Assembly: GCA_016193395.1 (NCBI GenBank)
Contig: JACPSH010000019.1
Span: 1 to 64,000 of the forward strand
Source of the DNA: Gammaproteobacteria bacterium
Lineage (GTDB): Bacteria; Pseudomonadota; Gammaproteobacteria; Eutrophobiales; Eutrophobiaceae
DNA: 64,000 bases
Direction: 5' to 3'
The translations under genes and the position numbers were made by a program. Shown one piece after another: positions 1-10,190 of the stretch (position 1 is its first letter; each line of letters starts with the position of its first letter). The notes under the pieces were generated by a model. It had not been told where the DNA came from, searched no databases, and was given only the letters and a program-made list of their open reading frames with translations.

Positions 1-849
<849 letters not shown>

Positions 850-1010
850 TTCGAAGTACGCTGGCCGTCGCGCTCAGTACAAAGGGCCGCATATTATCGT
901 GAGGATCGGGCCGTGAATCCACCGTTGCAACGGGCGTTCGGCGGGCCCGCGGCCGGCGAAGGCGCCGCTAGCATGGGTTATGATTCCGCGGCAGAAGGTT
1001 GGATCCGACC

Positions 1011-2147
1011 GTGACTGACGACCCGTTCATTGATCAGGAATTCCCCCAGGCAACCGGGCTTGTCTACCTGAATCACGCCGCCGTCGCTCCCTGGCCGGCG
1101 CGGGCCGCCCGGGCTGCCCGGGAATTCGCGGACGAGAACGTGCGCCTGGGCGCGAGTCGTTACGACGCGTGGCTGGTCAGGGAACAGGAACTGCGCGAGC
1201 AGTTGTGCCGGCTGGTGAATGCCCCCTCCGTCGACGATATCGCACTGTTGAAAAACACTTCCGAAGCGATCTCCATTGTCGCCTGCGGCATCGACTGGCG
1301 CTGGGGCGACAACGTCGTCAGCACGGATGAGGAGTTTCGATCCAACCGGATCCCCTGGGAGGCGCAACGCAAGTGGGGTGTCTCGCTGCGCGAGGTGCCT
1401 GTGCGCGGCGCGGACCCCGAAGCCGGGCTCATGGCCGCCTGCGACGAGCGCACGCGCGTGCTGACCGTGAGTTCGGTGCAGTACGGCAGCGGCCTGCGAC
1501 TGGACCTGGCGCGGCTCGGCGCGTTCTGCCGCGAACACGGTATCCTGTTCTGCGTCGATGCGATCCAGAGCCTGGGCGCGGTGCGCATGGACGTCCGGTC
1601 GATCAGCGCGGATTTCGTGATGGCGGACGCCCACAAGTGGATGCTCGGACCGGAAGGCATCGCCGTGTTCTACTGCCGGGCCGAACCGCGCGCCGCCCTG
1701 GAATTGCGTCAGTATGGCTGGCACATGACGCACAACGCGGGCGACTTGGACGCGAAGGACTGGCGGCCCTGCCCCACGGCCGCGCGCTTCGAATGCGGCA
1801 CACTGAACCGGCTCGGGATGGCAGCCTTGTCGGCGAGCCTTGCCCTGCTTGAGGAATACGGGCTGGCGCGCGTCGAGCGGCGCCTCGCCGAACTGTGCGC
1901 GTATCTATTTGACGGATTGCGCGAGATCCGGGGACTGGAAATCCTCACGCCAGCCGATCCACTGCGGCGCGCGGGCATCGTAACATTCCGCGTCCCCGGC
2001 GATGATCCGCAACGTCTGCAGCGTAAACTGGTCGAACAACAGGTCATTTGCGCCTGCCGCGCCGGCGGCGTGCGCCTGTCGCCGCACTTCTACCAGGACC
2101 GGCAGCAGATCGACAAGGCGCTTGAATTAATAGATACAATTATTTGA
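1011..2147 (+). CDS. Class V aminotransferase (cysteine desulfurase / isopenicillin-epimerase-like)
   Basis: PLP-dependent fold-type I enzyme of aminotransferase class V, about 378 aa. Visible signatures are an N-terminal YLNHAAVAPWP substrate region, the pyridine-N aspartate in CVDAIQSLG, and the Schiff-base lysine in MADAHKWMLGPEG about 200 residues in. The catalytic-cysteine loop that defines SufS/IscS is not recognisable; the matching stretch reads RFECGTLNR. Cysteine desulfurase activity is therefore not established, and an epimerase, lyase or kynureninase-like role is as likely. GTG 1011 is preferred; an in-frame TTG at 999 sits almost on the AGAAGG at 992-997. It is followed after 15 bp by the M20 peptidase gene, so the two probably form an operon. 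Confidence 0.8.
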   Translation: MTDDPFIDQEFPQATGLVYLNHAAVAPWPARAARAAREFADENVRLGASRYDAWLVREQELREQLCRLVNAPSVDDIALLKNTSEAISIVACGIDWRWGDNVVSTDEEFRSNRIPWEAQRKWGVSLREVPVRGADPEAGLMAACDERTRVLTVSSVQYGSGLRLDLARLGAFCREHGILFCVDAIQSLGAVRMDVRSISADFVMADAHKWMLGPEGIAVFYCRAEPRAALELRQYGWHMTHNAGDLDAKDWRPCPTAARFECGTLNRLGMAALSASLALLEEYGLARVERRLAELCAYLFDGLREIRGLEILTPADPLRRAGIVTFRVPGDDPQRLQRKLVEQQVICACRAGGVRLSPHFYQDRQQIDKALELIDTII

Positions 2148-2162
2148 TTTAAAAGGAATGAT

Positions 2163-3620
2163 ATGAGGCATGACAAACTGCTTAAAGCGTGGATCCTGCC
2201 GGCCTTCTCAGGCTGCCTGATTGCGGCCGGCGCCCCGGCCGCTGACCTGGTCTTCCCGCCCAGCACGATCGAGCCACAGGCTCGGACCTTCAGACTTGAT
2301 CCGAAGCGGCTCGCGCCGGACGATGCCGCCAAAACCGTCGACCCGGAGCGGATCGCGGCCACGATGATGAAAATACTGCCGATGTCCTCGCGCAGTTGCC
2401 GGGAAGGCGAGATCGCCGGGGGCGCGAAGGCGCTGCTGGAGGAAGCCGGCGCTCCGATGGGAATCGAAGTCAAGCGGGATGAACTCCCGAAAAAAGCCGC
2501 CGCGCTTGCACCGGAGCGCAAAGCGGAAATTTATTGCGATAACGGAAAGACCGCGCCGGAGTCCGGCAACGTCATTGCTTTTCTCAAGGGCGATCCCGCC
2601 CTGCCGTCCTGGAACTTGTCTTTCCATCTGGACACGAACCAGACCCGCTTTGACGGCATCCGTCGCGACGGCGATCTGCTCCGGCCCGCGGCCGGCACGC
2701 CGCTCGGTGCCGATGACAAGGCAGGGCTTGCCATCATCGCGGAGGTCTTGCGCGTGATCGGGGAACGAAAGCTCGCCCACGGCGACATCCGCGTGGTCGG
2801 TCTGGTCGCCGAGGAGGATACGGCCGCCGGCGCCCAGTTGATTGATGGTTCCGCCTTCCGGGGCGATTTCGTCGTCACGGCTGATGGCACCGATCCGCGC
2901 GAGATCGGCCGGGCGGCGCCGACGACGTACAGTGGTTACCTGACAGTGCGCACGCAGACCAGCCATCCGGCGGACGTACATGACAAGAAAACCGTCAGTG
3001 CCTGCGCGGTCGGCGCGCGCATCCTGCAGCGCGCCGGTTTTGCGCCCGCCGCCCATCCTCCGAAGCATCCGGACGTGGTCCTGCATTCCTATTTCACGTC
3101 CTGCGGGATTGATGAGGGTGACCTGACCCCGAAGGGACACCCTGCCGCGAAGTTTCAATACAACACGATCTCGCCGTACTGGACCGCCGCATGGCAGTTA
3201 CGCAGCCTGGAGGGCGCGGAGAAGGCGAAAAGCATGGTCGCCGGGATTCGCTCGACCATGGAGCGCGTGTGCGCAAACGCGGCGAAGGATCGCACCCCCG
3301 TGCGGTGCGAGATGACCGGCGATGCGAAGCCGGATCTGCTGGGATACGTCGTTGGCGAGGATGCGCCCGCCGTCCAGATGCTCGGTATCGGCTTCGTCGA
3401 GGCTGGCAGCGGTCCGGTGAAAGTCACGGCCCGCCAGTTCGGCGGCTTCAACGGCAACTATATAAAGGAGCGGTTCGGGGAGGGGATGATCATCATCGGA
3501 ACCGGGGCTGACCAGATCCATACCAACCAGGAGACGGTTTCCATTCAGGGCATGGCCACCGTGGCGCGGGGTCTGCTGGCTGGAATGCTGGAATCTTACC
3601 GCTTCAGGCTCGTTGAATAG
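2163..3620 (+). CDS. Exported M20-family metallopeptidase (PepT-like)
   Basis: Predicted periplasmic or secreted zinc peptidase of 485 aa. A signal peptide covers about residues 1-27 (hydrophobic ILPAFSGCLIAAGAPAA). M20 metal-site motifs are present in order: FHLDTNQ (H155), LGADDKAG (D184), VAEED (E217/E218), TADGTD, and a late GTGADQIHTNQE supplying the last histidine. This layout matches tripeptidase T and relatives, but PepT is normally cytosolic and shorter (about 410 aa), so the substrate is unknown. ATG 2163 has a good AAAAGGA ribosome site. It is probably cotranscribed with the upstream class V aminotransferase. Confidence 0.8.
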   Translation: MRHDKLLKAWILPAFSGCLIAAGAPAADLVFPPSTIEPQARTFRLDPKRLAPDDAAKTVDPERIAATMMKILPMSSRSCREGEIAGGAKALLEEAGAPMGIEVKRDELPKKAAALAPERKAEIYCDNGKTAPESGNVIAFLKGDPALPSWNLSFHLDTNQTRFDGIRRDGDLLRPAAGTPLGADDKAGLAIIAEVLRVIGERKLAHGDIRVVGLVAEEDTAAGAQLIDGSAFRGDFVVTADGTDPREIGRAAPTTYSGYLTVRTQTSHPADVHDKKTVSACAVGARILQRAGFAPAAHPPKHPDVVLHSYFTSCGIDEGDLTPKGHPAAKFQYNTISPYWTAAWQLRSLEGAEKAKSMVAGIRSTMERVCANAAKDRTPVRCEMTGDAKPDLLGYVVGEDAPAVQMLGIGFVEAGSGPVKVTARQFGGFNGNYIKERFGEGMIIIGTGADQIHTNQETVSIQGMATVARGLLAGMLESYRFRLVE

Positions 3621-3654
3621 GCGGCTTCGGGCAGGGCGGAGACCATCCTGCGAT

Positions 3655-4425
3655 TCACGGGGTTGCGGCGAACAGCTTGAAAAAATTCTGCGCCGTGCCA
3701 GAGGCGATGTACTCAAAAGTTTCGCCGCGCAATCCGGCCAGGAATTCAGCCACGTGCCGCACGTAGGCGGGCTGGTTTTCCTTGCCGCGCACTGGCACCG
3801 GCGCCAGGTATGGGGAGTCCGTTTCGATTAGCAACCGATCGATCGGCACCTGGCGCGCGACGTCCTGAAGGTCCTTCGCGTTTTTGAAGGTAACGATTCC
3901 CGAAAAGGAGATGTAAAAGCCCAGGTCCATCGCGGCGCGGGCCGAATCCCAGTCGTCCACGAAGCAGTGCATGACGCCGCCCACCCGATCGGCTCCCTCG
4001 TCCTTCAACGCGCCGATCACATCGGCCCGCGCGTTGCGGGAATGGATAACGAGCGGCTTGCCCGCCGCCACGGCCGCGCGGATATGCGTGCGGAACCGCT
4101 TTTGCTGCCAGTCCAAATCGCCCTGGCTGCGGTAATAGTCCAGGCCCGTCTCGCCGATGGCGATGACCCTGGGGTGTGCGGCAAGCGCCACGAGCCGTTT
4201 TTCGTCGGGCTCGTCGGTCTCGGTCGCGTTCGGATGAACGCCCACGGACGCGAACACGCAGTCGTGCTGTTCCGCGAGTTCCAGGATCCGCGGGAATCCT
4301 TCGAGATCTACGGCCACGCACAGCATGTGGCTGACGCCGCTGTTGCGGGCGGCAGCAATGACAGCCGCGGCTTCGGAATGGATCAGCGGAATGTGGCAGT
4401 GCGAGTCAACAAGTTGCGGCGACAT
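3655..4425 (-). CDS. tatD: TatD-family metal-dependent hydrolase
   Basis: TIM-barrel hydrolase of the TatD/YcfH group (metal-dependent DNase or D-aminoacyl hydrolase activities are reported for the family). The start MSPQLVDSHCH at 4425 is chosen because the HxH metal motif normally lies within the first 15 residues. Other ligands are visible: IGETGLDYY (Glu), VIHSRNA (His), VMHCFVDD (His) and ETDSPYLAP (Asp). Length of 256 aa is normal. It is the last gene of the fab/tmk/holB/pilZ operon, the same place ycfH takes in many gammaproteobacteria, and is convergent with the M20 peptidase gene. Confidence 0.92.
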   Translation of the reverse strand: MSPQLVDSHCHIPLIHSEAAAVIAAARNSGVSHMLCVAVDLEGFPRILELAEQHDCVFASVGVHPNATETDEPDEKRLVALAAHPRVIAIGETGLDYYRSQGDLDWQQKRFRTHIRAAVAAGKPLVIHSRNARADVIGALKDEGADRVGGVMHCFVDDWDSARAAMDLGFYISFSGIVTFKNAKDLQDVARQVPIDRLLIETDSPYLAPVPVRGKENQPAYVRHVAEFLAGLRGETFEYIASGTAQNFFKLFAATP

Positions 4426-4504
4426 GAGTGCTGAAGTGTTGCTTGCGCCCTGTGACCAGCCCATAGGCACCGCCCACCGGACGAGAGCGGTAAGCGTCGA
4501 AGGC

Positions 4505-4864
4505 TCAGATCGTATGCGTCGGCCGATCTGATTTCAGCGCACCGGCGAGCTGGTTCTCGATCTTGAGGCGCGTGGCGCCCTTGTCCAATTCACTGAATTG
4601 CACGCCTATCCCCGCGGTCTTGTTGCCCTGCGCTCCCTTGGGCGTGATCCAGACCACGCGGCCGGCAACCGGGAGCTTTTCCTTGCTGTCCATGAGCGTG
4701 AGCAGCATGAATACCTCGTCGCCAATCTTGTAAGGCTTGGCAGTCGGGATGAACAGGCCGCCATTCCTGATGAACGGCATGTAGGAAGCGTACAACGCGC
4801 TCTTGTCGCGGATAGTCAGGGACAGAATGCCCTGTCTGGGATCGCGTCCGCCCGGAACACTCAC
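4505..4864 (-). CDS. pilZ: PilZ-domain type IV pilus protein
   Basis: Small cytoplasmic protein of 119 aa matching the original PilZ that supports type IV pilus assembly. The body (LSLTIRDKSALYASYMPFIRNGGLFIPT) and the GRVVWITPKG...GIGVQF beta-barrel segment match the family. Like PilZ of Pseudomonas, it lacks the N-terminal RxxxR c-di-GMP motif, so it is probably not a c-di-GMP receptor. It follows holB by 6 bp, the conserved holB-pilZ-tatD arrangement. Confidence 0.88.
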   Translation of the reverse strand: MSVPGGRDPRQGILSLTIRDKSALYASYMPFIRNGGLFIPTAKPYKIGDEVFMLLTLMDSKEKLPVAGRVVWITPKGAQGNKTAGIGVQFSELDKGATRLKIENQLAGALKSDRPTHTI

Positions 4865-4870
4865 CGTTGC

Positions 4871-5866
4871 TTACCCCCTTGCCTCGCTCCCGGACTCCTG
4901 CCACTGGATCACGACTTCCTCGAGCAGGGCCTGGTTGTTCAATGAAATCAATCCGGTGGCGCCGCGGTAATTCCGCAGGGCCGTCTCGTAACAGACCATC
5001 AATTGGCGCAAGTCTAATTCATCCGCCAGAGGTTGCAAAATCCGGCGGAACGCCGGCTCGCTCGTTGTCTCCACGGGCGCCCGCAACTTGAGGCACGCCA
5101 TTTCGCCCAGGAACGCAAGAAGCCATCGCAGCACGGGCTCGACTCCGATTTCTGACCAGCGCTTCGCGACGGCAACCGGGTCGAAGGGCCGCTGGCGCAT
5201 CTCCTGCAGGTTGCGCAGCACTTCCGCCTGGGTCTCCCTGCTCCCCGATTCGGCCATCTCCACCGCGTTCAGGGGTGCGCCGCGGGCCAAGGACAGCAAT
5301 TCGGATGCGGAATACCGGCTTTGTCCCAGGCGTTCGGCCACCCATCGTTCCGTTTCCGGAGAGCGGCTCCCCGCCAGCATGACGATCTGGCAGCGGCTGC
5401 GGATCGTTGCCGGCAGGAGGGCAAGCCGATGCGTGACGAGCATCAGAAGAGAGCCTGCCGGGGGTTCTTCCAGAGTCTTGAGCAGTGTGTTCGCGGCATG
5501 ACGGTTCATCGCATCGGCAGGATCGATGACGGCAATTTTGTAGCGGCCGTACTGACTGGTCAAATGGATGAAATCGATAAACGTCCGGATGGTCTCGACC
5601 TTGATCTGCTCGCTGTCCTCTTCGGGTTCGACCCGCGCCAGATCGGGATGGTTGCCCGCCTGGAACAATACGCACGATCGGCATTGGCCACAGGCCGCAT
5701 CGTCCGCTGGCGAGTCGCACAACAATCGTGCCGCGAGAGCATGCGCGAATTCCTGCCTGCCAACACCGTCCGGGCCGGTGATCAGCAGCCCATGGGCCAA
5801 GCGCTGTTGCTTTGCCGCGCTCATCATTCGCCGCCAGGGTTCCGCGTGCCATGGCAGGATATTCAT
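4871..5866 (-). CDS. holB: DNA polymerase III subunit delta'
   Basis: Clamp-loader delta' subunit, 331 aa. The AAA+ fold starts at MNILPWHAEPWRRM. The Walker A-like loop TGPDGVGRQEF has Arg for Lys, typical of this non-ATP-binding subunit. The four-cysteine zinc module is C-(n)-CGQCRSC, and the switch/SRC region appears as ATIRSRCQIV with the conserved SRC. The start overlaps the tmk stop as ATGA, indicating translational coupling. It acts with the tau/gamma and delta subunits to load the beta clamp. Confidence 0.95.
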   Translation of the reverse strand: MNILPWHAEPWRRMMSAAKQQRLAHGLLITGPDGVGRQEFAHALAARLLCDSPADDAACGQCRSCVLFQAGNHPDLARVEPEEDSEQIKVETIRTFIDFIHLTSQYGRYKIAVIDPADAMNRHAANTLLKTLEEPPAGSLLMLVTHRLALLPATIRSRCQIVMLAGSRSPETERWVAERLGQSRYSASELLSLARGAPLNAVEMAESGSRETQAEVLRNLQEMRQRPFDPVAVAKRWSEIGVEPVLRWLLAFLGEMACLKLRAPVETTSEPAFRRILQPLADELDLRQLMVCYETALRNYRGATGLISLNNQALLEEVVIQWQESGSEARG

Positions 5867-6504
5867 TTTTCCACCAAACTATCGACCAATTTACGCAGAT
5901 CGTCCCGGATAGCCGCCATGGGACGATTGACGTCGATGACACGAATGCGCACCGGCTCCGCGCTGGCGATCTCGAGATAGACCTGGCGAACACGCCCGAA
6001 GAAGGCGCTGTCTTCACCTTCGAAGCGGTTGCCGTCTCCGCGCGCCCGCGCGCGCTCCATGCCGACATCGACCGGCGCATCGAAGAGCAGCGTGAGATCC
6101 GGGCGCAGCCCCGCCTGCACGGTGCGTTCCAGCCATTCGATCCATTCACGGGCGATGCCGCGACCGCCGCCCTGATAGGCGTAAGTCGCATCGGTGAACC
6201 GATCGCAAATTACCGTTTCGCCCGCCGCGAGTGCCGGCCGGACGACATGCCCCAGGTGCTGCGCGCGGGCGGCGAAGACGAGCAGGAGTTCGACGAGGCC
6301 ATCGCCGGCCAGTTCCCGGTGATGCAGCATGACTTCGCGGATCGCTTCCCCCACACGGGTGCCGCCGGGCTCGCGCGTGACGCGCACCCGCCGGCCCCGG
6401 TCGCGGAAGAGTTGCGCCAGAAATTCGGTGTGCGTGGTCTTGCCGACACCCTCGATGCCTTCGAGGGTGATGAAAAAGCCGGAATTACGATTGCTTGAAG
6501 TCAT
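5863..6504 (-). CDS. tmk: Thymidylate kinase
   Basis: Phosphorylates dTMP to dTDP. The 213-aa protein has P-loop LEGIEGVGKTTHTEF near residues 14-28, the DR motif in VICDRFTDATYAYQGGGRGI with the downstream LID region, and REPGGTRVGEAIRE, which contacts substrate. Length is normal. It lies between mltG (38 bp upstream) and holB (4-nt ATGA overlap), as in many gammaproteobacteria. Confidence 0.96.
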   Translation of the reverse strand: MTSSNRNSGFFITLEGIEGVGKTTHTEFLAQLFRDRGRRVRVTREPGGTRVGEAIREVMLHHRELAGDGLVELLLVFAARAQHLGHVVRPALAAGETVICDRFTDATYAYQGGGRGIAREWIEWLERTVQAGLRPDLTLLFDAPVDVGMERARARGDGNRFEGEDSAFFGRVRQVYLEIASAEPVRIRVIDVNRPMAAIRDDLRKLVDSLVEK

Positions 6505-6542
6505 ATCAGGCGGGTAGTGCTTCGCGGCTATCTAAATTCTAC

Positions 6543-7547
6543 CTACTTTCCCCCGAGCTGATACTTCCTAACCGCCCCGTTGTGCTCCTCGAGCGAAACC
6601 GAAAACTCGTGGCTGCCGTCGCCGCGCGCGACAAAGTACAGCGCGTCGCCCGGCTCCGGCTGCATGGCGGCGCGGATCGAAGCGCGTCCCGCGGCGGCGA
6701 TCGGGGTAGGCGGCAGTCCCGCGTGCACGTAAGTGTTGTACGGGGATGGAACGTCCAGGTCGCGGCTGCGGATGTCACCGTCGAAGGAGAGGCCCAGCGC
6801 ATAGATAAGGGTCGGGTCGGTCTGCAGCTTCATGCTGCGCTGGAGCCTGCGCACGAACACTCCGGCAATCCTCGGACGTTCCGTGGCAATGGCCGTCTCC
6901 CTTTCGACCAACGAAGCCATGATCAGCGCTTCGTAGGGGCTCGAATACGGAAGCCCGGGCTGGCGCTGGACCCACTCCTCCGCGAGGATCTGTTCCTGCG
7001 TCAGGTAGGCGCGCCGCAGGAATTCCACGTCGGTCGTGCCCAACGGGAAGTGGTAGGTGTCGGGGAAGAAGCGGCCTTCCGCGAAATACCCCGAGCGATC
7101 GATGGCGCTCATCACCCTGGACGGCTCGTCGGAATCGAGCGTATGCACGAGATCCGGATTGGCCCGTACCGCGCGCAGGATTTCATTGACGGTCCAGCCC
7201 TCTAGGAGCGTCAGGCTGTGCAGGACGACGCGCCCGGAAACCAGTAGTTCCAGAAGCTGCAGCGGCGACATGCCGGGACGAACCGCGAATTCGCCGGCCT
7301 TGATGGGATCCGTGCGCCGGTTGATCCTTGCGTCGAGGAGCACGTAGTAGCCGTGTTCAATCCAGCCGCGCTCCTCGAGCTCGCGGCTGAGGCGGGTCAG
7401 CGTCATTCCGAGTTCCACGATCAGCCGCTGTTCCGAACCGAGGTTGAGCGGCGAATTCATGACGCGCTGCACGTCCGCGCTCAACCACCCGATCCAGGCG
7501 CCAATGCCGGCGAGCACCACGACGAAAACGGCAAGCAATTTGCGCAT
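6543..7547 (-). CDS. mltG: Endolytic murein transglycosylase MltG
   Basis: Inner-membrane lytic transglycosylase (YceG) that cuts nascent glycan strands and sets their length. One N-terminal membrane helix (LLAVFVVVLAGIGAWIGWLS, residues 3-22) is followed by a LysM-like region and the catalytic glutamate in IMASLVERETAI. The C-terminal ASIRAAMQPEPGDALYFVARGDGSHEFS is a YceG signature. Length 334 aa is normal. Its ATG shares one nucleotide with the pabC stop (TGATG). Confidence 0.94.
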   Translation of the reverse strand: MRKLLAVFVVVLAGIGAWIGWLSADVQRVMNSPLNLGSEQRLIVELGMTLTRLSRELEERGWIEHGYYVLLDARINRRTDPIKAGEFAVRPGMSPLQLLELLVSGRVVLHSLTLLEGWTVNEILRAVRANPDLVHTLDSDEPSRVMSAIDRSGYFAEGRFFPDTYHFPLGTTDVEFLRRAYLTQEQILAEEWVQRQPGLPYSSPYEALIMASLVERETAIATERPRIAGVFVRRLQRSMKLQTDPTLIYALGLSFDGDIRSRDLDVPSPYNTYVHAGLPPTPIAAAGRASIRAAMQPEPGDALYFVARGDGSHEFSVSLEEHNGAVRKYQLGGK

Positions 7548-8377
7548 CAGGGAACGATGAACCAGTTTTGTTCCGCGAGCGAGCGCGCAATCCCGAGGCC
7601 GCGTGTCATCGAGGGGATATCCCTGGATCCGACGCGGCGGGCCGGCCAGATGCCGATGACGCTGTTGGTAAAGAAGACTTCCTCCGCGGCGTGCACGTCA
7701 CCCAGCGTCAAATCGCGCTCGGACGCCGTCAGGGCGAAGCTGGCCGCACGTTCCAGGACCAACGCCCGCACGATACCGGCGACGCCGCAGAATCCGAGCT
7801 GCGGCGTCAGCAGTTCACCGCCCCGAATGAGGAACACGTTGCTCATAGTGCCTTCGATTACGTTGCCCGCCGTATCGAACACCAGTCCCTCCGCCGCGTC
7901 CAGCCCGTAGAGCTCGGCGCGCGCCAGCACCTGTTCGAGCCGGTTCAGGTGCTTGAGCCCGGCCAGGCGCGGCTGCCTTGCCAGCCGCGTTTCGCAAAGG
8001 GCGACGGAAACGCCCTCGCTCCAGCAAGTGCGTGGATACGCCGGCCAGTCGTACAGCGAGACGACGCGGGTGGGCTGCGCGTCGGCCGGGGGAGCGTAAC
8101 CCCGGCCGCCGCTGCCGCGAGACACCATGATCCTGAGCACGGCCTGCTTCTCGGCACGGCAGAGCTGCGCCGACTCCCGTGCCAGCACCGCCTCGGGCGG
8201 CATGGCGATCCCGAGCGCAGCGCAGCCACGCGCGAGCCGCTCCATGTGCGCGGACCAGGCCAGCGGGCGGCCGTCCCTGACGGCAAGCGTTTCAAATAGA
8301 CCATCTCCGTACAGAAAGGCCCGATCGTGCACCGTAAGGAAATCGCTTTCGATTCCGTTGACGAGTGCTTTTTTCAT
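7547..8377 (-). CDS. pabC: 4-amino-4-deoxychorismate lyase
   Basis: PLP fold-type IV lyase that converts aminodeoxychorismate to p-aminobenzoate and pyruvate in folate synthesis. The 276-aa protein carries DRAFLYGDGLFETLAVRDG at the N-terminus, the PLP lysine in LKHLNRLEQVLAR, and EGTMSNVFLIRGGELLTP. It sits in the standard fabF-pabC-mltG order, 98 bp downstream of fabF and overlapping mltG. Confidence 0.93.
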   Translation of the reverse strand: MKKALVNGIESDFLTVHDRAFLYGDGLFETLAVRDGRPLAWSAHMERLARGCAALGIAMPPEAVLARESAQLCRAEKQAVLRIMVSRGSGGRGYAPPADAQPTRVVSLYDWPAYPRTCWSEGVSVALCETRLARQPRLAGLKHLNRLEQVLARAELYGLDAAEGLVFDTAGNVIEGTMSNVFLIRGGELLTPQLGFCGVAGIVRALVLERAASFALTASERDLTLGDVHAAEEVFFTNSVIGIWPARRVGSRDIPSMTRGLGIARSLAEQNWFIVP

Positions 8378-8475
8378 CGCCGGGTCATTACGGTCACAGG
8401 TGTCGGCAGCGCGCCGGCCGGATGCGGAGGCCTGTCATGGGATCCCGGGTCGCCGCCCGGACCGGCATGCTTGGA

Positions 8476-9714
8476 TCAGAGCGCCCGGAAGATCAATGTT
8501 CCGTTGGTGCCGCCGAATCCAAACGAGTTCGAAAGGGTAACGCGAATAGGCATGCTGCGCGCCTGGTGCGGCACGAAATCCAGATCGCACTCCGGATCCG
8601 GATTGTCCAGGTTGATGGTCGGCGGTGCCACCTGGTCGCGGATTGCCAGCACCGAGAATACCGCTTCGACTCCGCCGGCCGCGCCGAGCTGGTGCCCGAT
8701 CATGGATTTCGTCGAACTGATTGCAACGCGCTTCGCGTGTTCGCCGAAGACGCGCTTGATGGCGATACTCTCCACTACGTCCCCGGCTGGCGTGGAGGTT
8801 CCGTGCGCGTTGATGTAATCGATATCGGCCGGCACCAGACCCGCGTTGTTGATTGCGTTCTGCATACAGCGCGCGGCGCCATCGCCGTCTTCGGAAGGCA
8901 GGGTCATGTGGTATGCGTCAGCGCTCATTCCATACCCTGCGACTTCCGCGTAAATGCGCGCGCCGCGGTGGCGCGCGTGCTCCAGCTCCTCCAGCACCAA
9001 GACGCCTGCGCCATCGCTGAGTACGAAGCCGTCTCGATCGCGGTCCCAGGGCCGGCTGGCGCGCTGCGGCTCGTCGTTCCGGGTGGACAGGGCCTTCGCG
9101 TTGGTAAAACCGGCGAGCCCGGTGGGTGAACTCGCCATCTCCGCGCCGCCCGCGATCATGACATCGGCGTCCCCGTATTCGATCAGGCGCGCGGCGTCGC
9201 CGATATTATGCGTGCCCGTGGTGCACGCGGAGACGATGGCATAGTTCGGTCCCTTGGCGCCAAAGTGAATGGAGAGATGCCCCGATATCATGTTGATGAT
9301 GTTGCTCGGTACGTAGAACGGCGAAATGCGTCGTGGGCCGCGATCGATAAGCGTGCGGGTGCCCTCTTCGATGCCGGGCAGGCCGCCGATTCCCGAACCC
9401 ACGCAGACGCCGACGCGATGGCCATTTTCCCCGTCGATCGAGAGCCCGGCATCCCTGACGGCCTGTATGCCCGCGGCCATGCCGTATTGAATGAATGGGT
9501 CCATTTTGCGCGCATCCTTCCTGGACAGGTATGCCCCGACGTCGAAGTTCCTGATGGAACCGCCAATCTTCACCGGAAACCCCGCAGTATCGAAATGCGT
9601 GATCGCCGAAATGCCGCTGACGCCGCCGACGATGTTGCGCCAGGCCTCCTCGACGGTATTGCCGACCGGCGTGATCAGGCCAAGCCCCGTGACGACGACG
9701 CGGCGCCGGCTCAT
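8476..9714 (-). CDS. fabF: Beta-ketoacyl-ACP synthase II
   Basis: Elongating condensing enzyme (KAS II) of fatty-acid synthesis. The start [19 protein letters not shown] at 9714 gives 412 aa, the family length; an upstream in-frame ATG at 9747 would extend into the acpP-fabF hairpin region. The catalytic triad is intact: Cys164 in [10 protein letters not shown], His in [11 protein letters not shown] and His in [13 protein letters not shown]. It is downstream of acpP and separated from it by a strong stem-loop. Confidence 0.97.
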   Translation of the reverse strand: MSRRRVVVTGLGLITPVGNTVEEAWRNIVGGVSGISAITHFDTAGFPVKIGGSIRNFDVGAYLSRKDARKMDPFIQYGMAAGIQAVRDAGLSIDGENGHRVGVCVGSGIGGLPGIEEGTRTLIDRGPRRISPFYVPSNIINMISGHLSIHFGAKGPNYAIVSACTTGTHNIGDAARLIEYGDADVMIAGGAEMASSPTGLAGFTNAKALSTRNDEPQRASRPWDRDRDGFVLSDGAGVLVLEELEHARHRGARIYAEVAGYGMSADAYHMTLPSEDGDGAARCMQNAINNAGLVPADIDYINAHGTSTPAGDVVESIAIKRVFGEHAKRVAISSTKSMIGHQLGAAGGVEAVFSVLAIRDQVAPPTINLDNPDPECDLDFVPHQARSMPIRVTLSNSFGFGGTNGTLIFRAL

Positions 9715-9746
9715 GCCGGCCTTTCCGGCATGTTCACAGAAAGACA

Positions 9747-9777
9747 AAGGCCGCGGTTCGCTGACGAACGCGGCCTT
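9747..9777 (-). terminator. Stem-loop between acpP and fabF (attenuator/partial terminator)
   Basis: Read on the minus strand, AAGGCCGCGTTCG pairs with CGAACCGCGGCCTT around a TCAG loop, followed by TGTCTTTCT. The stem is about 13 bp, GC-rich, with one bulge. The downstream T content is modest, so partial termination or an mRNA 3'-end stabiliser for abundant acpP transcript are both plausible. Confidence 0.6.
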
Positions 9778-9799
9778 GTCGGGGACCAGGTTTCTCGCA

Positions 9800-10036
9800 C
9801 TATTCGAGATTGGCGGTGATATAGTCTATCGCCTGCTGGACCGTCGTAATCTTTTCCGCCTCCTCATCCGGGATCTCGGTCTTGAATTCTTCTTCCAGGG
9901 CCATCACCAGTTCCACGGTATCCAGTGAATCCGCGCCCAGATCATCGACGAACGACGCTTCGCTGGTGACCTCATCCTCTTTGACGCCTAACTGTTCTAC
10001 CACGATTTTTTTCACACGTTCTTCGACGCTGTTCAT
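9800..10036 (-). CDS. acpP: Acyl carrier protein
   Basis: Carries growing acyl chains on a phosphopantetheine arm attached by AcpS (also in this window). The 78-aa acidic protein starts [23 protein letters not shown]. The modified serine is in [19 protein letters not shown]. The start at 10036 has a strong GGGAGG Shine-Dalgarno, so the longer in-frame ORF to 10069 is rejected. It has its own likely promoter and a UUCG-capped hairpin in the leader. Confidence 0.98.
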   Translation of the reverse strand: MNSVEERVKKIVVEQLGVKEDEVTSEASFVDDLGADSLDTVELVMALEEEFKTEIPDEEAEKITTVQQAIDYITANLE

Positions 10037-10064
10037 GGTGGAGATTACCTCCCTTTGGGGTGCC

Positions 10065-10112
10065 CGCACCGAAGTGCGTGTGTAAGTTTAGTGAAATGCA
10101 CTTAACTTGCAA
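10065..10112 (-). promoter_or_regulatory. Candidate acpP promoter and leader hairpin
   Basis: On the minus strand, TTGCAA (10107-10112), a 16-bp spacer and TAAACT (10085-10090) form a sigma-70-like promoter. The expected start lies at the edge of a small hairpin, CGCAC-TTCG-GTGCG (10065-10078), with a stable UUCG tetraloop, just before the ribosome site. A separate acpP promoter inside the fab cluster is usual in gammaproteobacteria. This was found by eye only. Confidence 0.45.
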
Positions 10113-10141
10113 GCCAAGTGGCCTGCGGCAATAAGACGCAA

Positions 10142-10163
10142 TAGTTAACAACAAGTTAACCTG
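10142..10163. repeat. Paired GTTAAC sites between fabG and acpP
   Basis: Two GTTAAC hexamers (each self-complementary) lie 5 nt apart in the 154-bp fabG-acpP gap. They could be an operator or a decayed short repeat; nothing decides between these. No FadR or FabR consensus was recognised. Confidence 0.3.
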
Positions 10164-10190
10164 TTTTTATAAGGTGAAATGTGTTAGTCA

